Part shown: positions 6,146 to 6,455 of the stretch, piece by piece
Numbering within the stretch: position 1 is the stretch's first letter
Layout of the letters: every line of letters starts with the position of its first letter
Origin: Rhodospirillales bacterium
GTDB lineage: Bacteria > Pseudomonadota > Alphaproteobacteria > Geminicoccales > Geminicoccaceae
DNA length: 6,455 nucleotides
Direction of reading: 5' to 3'
Assembly (NCBI GenBank): GCA_007131045.1
Contig: SLRI01000425.1
Coordinates: forward strand, 1-6,455
The notes under the pieces: model-generated
The model's database searches: none
What the model was told of the DNA's origin: nothing
The model's input: only the letters and a program-made list of their open reading frames with translations
Made by a program: the position numbers and the translations under genes

Positions 6146-6455
6146 CTACTGGCTGACCCAGAGTATTCGGGCGACCCAGGCGATCTCCCTGGTGGCCAGC
6201 GTGGTCTCGTCGGGTTGGCCGCCGGTGTCGACCAGGGTGTAGTTCTGGGCCGCCTTGCGCTTGATGGTACCGAGGATCAGGCTGCCTGCCCGCGTTCTCA
6301 AGACGATGCGGTCGTGGCGGCGCACGCTGCTCGAGGGTGAAACGACGACCAGCGAGCCGGCTCGGCAGAAAGCATGGGCACCGTCCCGGTCGAGTTCGAT
6401 GATATAGGCTCGCGGATCCTCGATCGCCGGAAATTCCACGTCTTCCCAGTCGCCG
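6146..6455 (-). CDS. LexA/S24-like regulator, C-terminal domain, catalytic residues apparently lost (5' end off window)
   Basis: The frame stays open to the right edge, reading GDWEDVEFPAIEDPRAY before the peptidase-like fold, so the protein very probably continues upstream, where relatives carry a helix-turn-helix. The visible ~103 residues match the S24/LexA C-terminal domain seen in alphaproteobacterial regulators: LVVVSPSSSVRRHDRIVLRT, then IAWVARILWVSQ at the end. In relatives as I recall them, the nucleophile lies in GDSM and the general base Lys in a VMAKxL-type strand. Here the aligned positions read RDGA (Gly at 6380-6382) and LILGTI (Gly at 6269-6271), so self-cleavage should be impossible if the alignment holds. 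A GTG at 6437-6439 could start a stand-alone 97-residue protein, but the upstream residues look like the usual linker. It is either a non-cleavable regulator or a decaying one. Its stop lies 35 bases from that of thpR. Confidence 0.75.
   Translation of the reverse strand, partial: GDWEDVEFPAIEDPRAYIIELDRDGAHAFCRAGSLVVVSPSSSVRRHDRIVLRTRAGSLILGTIKRKAAQNYTLVDTGGQPDETTLATREIAWVARILWVSQ

Overview
The window is GC-rich, gene-dense DNA that reads as an alphaproteobacterium, probably Rhodospirillales-like. The evidence is the G/C-biased third codon positions, the style of the BamB and YfgM-type proteins, and an S24-type regulator tail of a kind I associate with alphaproteobacteria. The taxonomic placement is inference from memory of these families, not a search result.

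Layout, from right to left along the minus strand. At the right edge (6146-6455) is the C-terminal part of a LexA/S24-like protein, cut by the window end, whose catalytic Ser and Lys both appear to be replaced by Gly. It converges, across 35 bases, with a plus-strand gene for a 2H phosphoesterase of the ThpR/LigT family (5550-6110). A 207-base divergent region (5343-5549) separates thpR from a minus-strand operon. That operon encodes a YfgM-like membrane-anchored periplasmic protein (4647-5342, TTG start), the outer-membrane assembly lipoprotein BamB (3301-4650) and the ribosome-assembly GTPase Der (1930-3279). The first two genes overlap by ATGA and the next gap is 21 bases. This is the same yfgM-bamB-der order known from Enterobacteria and other Proteobacteria, with hisS not present next to it here.

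After der come 118 bases holding two mutually exclusive hairpins, then a second minus-strand unit. It encodes a non-pyrrolysine MttB-superfamily methyltransferase (285-1811) and, 19 bases on, the start of an FAD-dependent DAO-type oxidoreductase (1-265, cut by the left edge). Together these two look like a methylamine or betaine demethylation module: a corrinoid-type methyltransferase for a quaternary or tertiary amine plus a flavin amine oxidase that could act on the next, less methylated product. No corrinoid protein or reductive activase is visible in the window.

Most of the window is housekeeping. The points worth a second look are the MttB/FAD pair, the plus-strand terminator-like hairpin placed in front of thpR, the S24 domain that seems to have lost its catalytic dyad, and the hairpins at the der boundaries. 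I see no IS element, CRISPR array, tRNA or rRNA.
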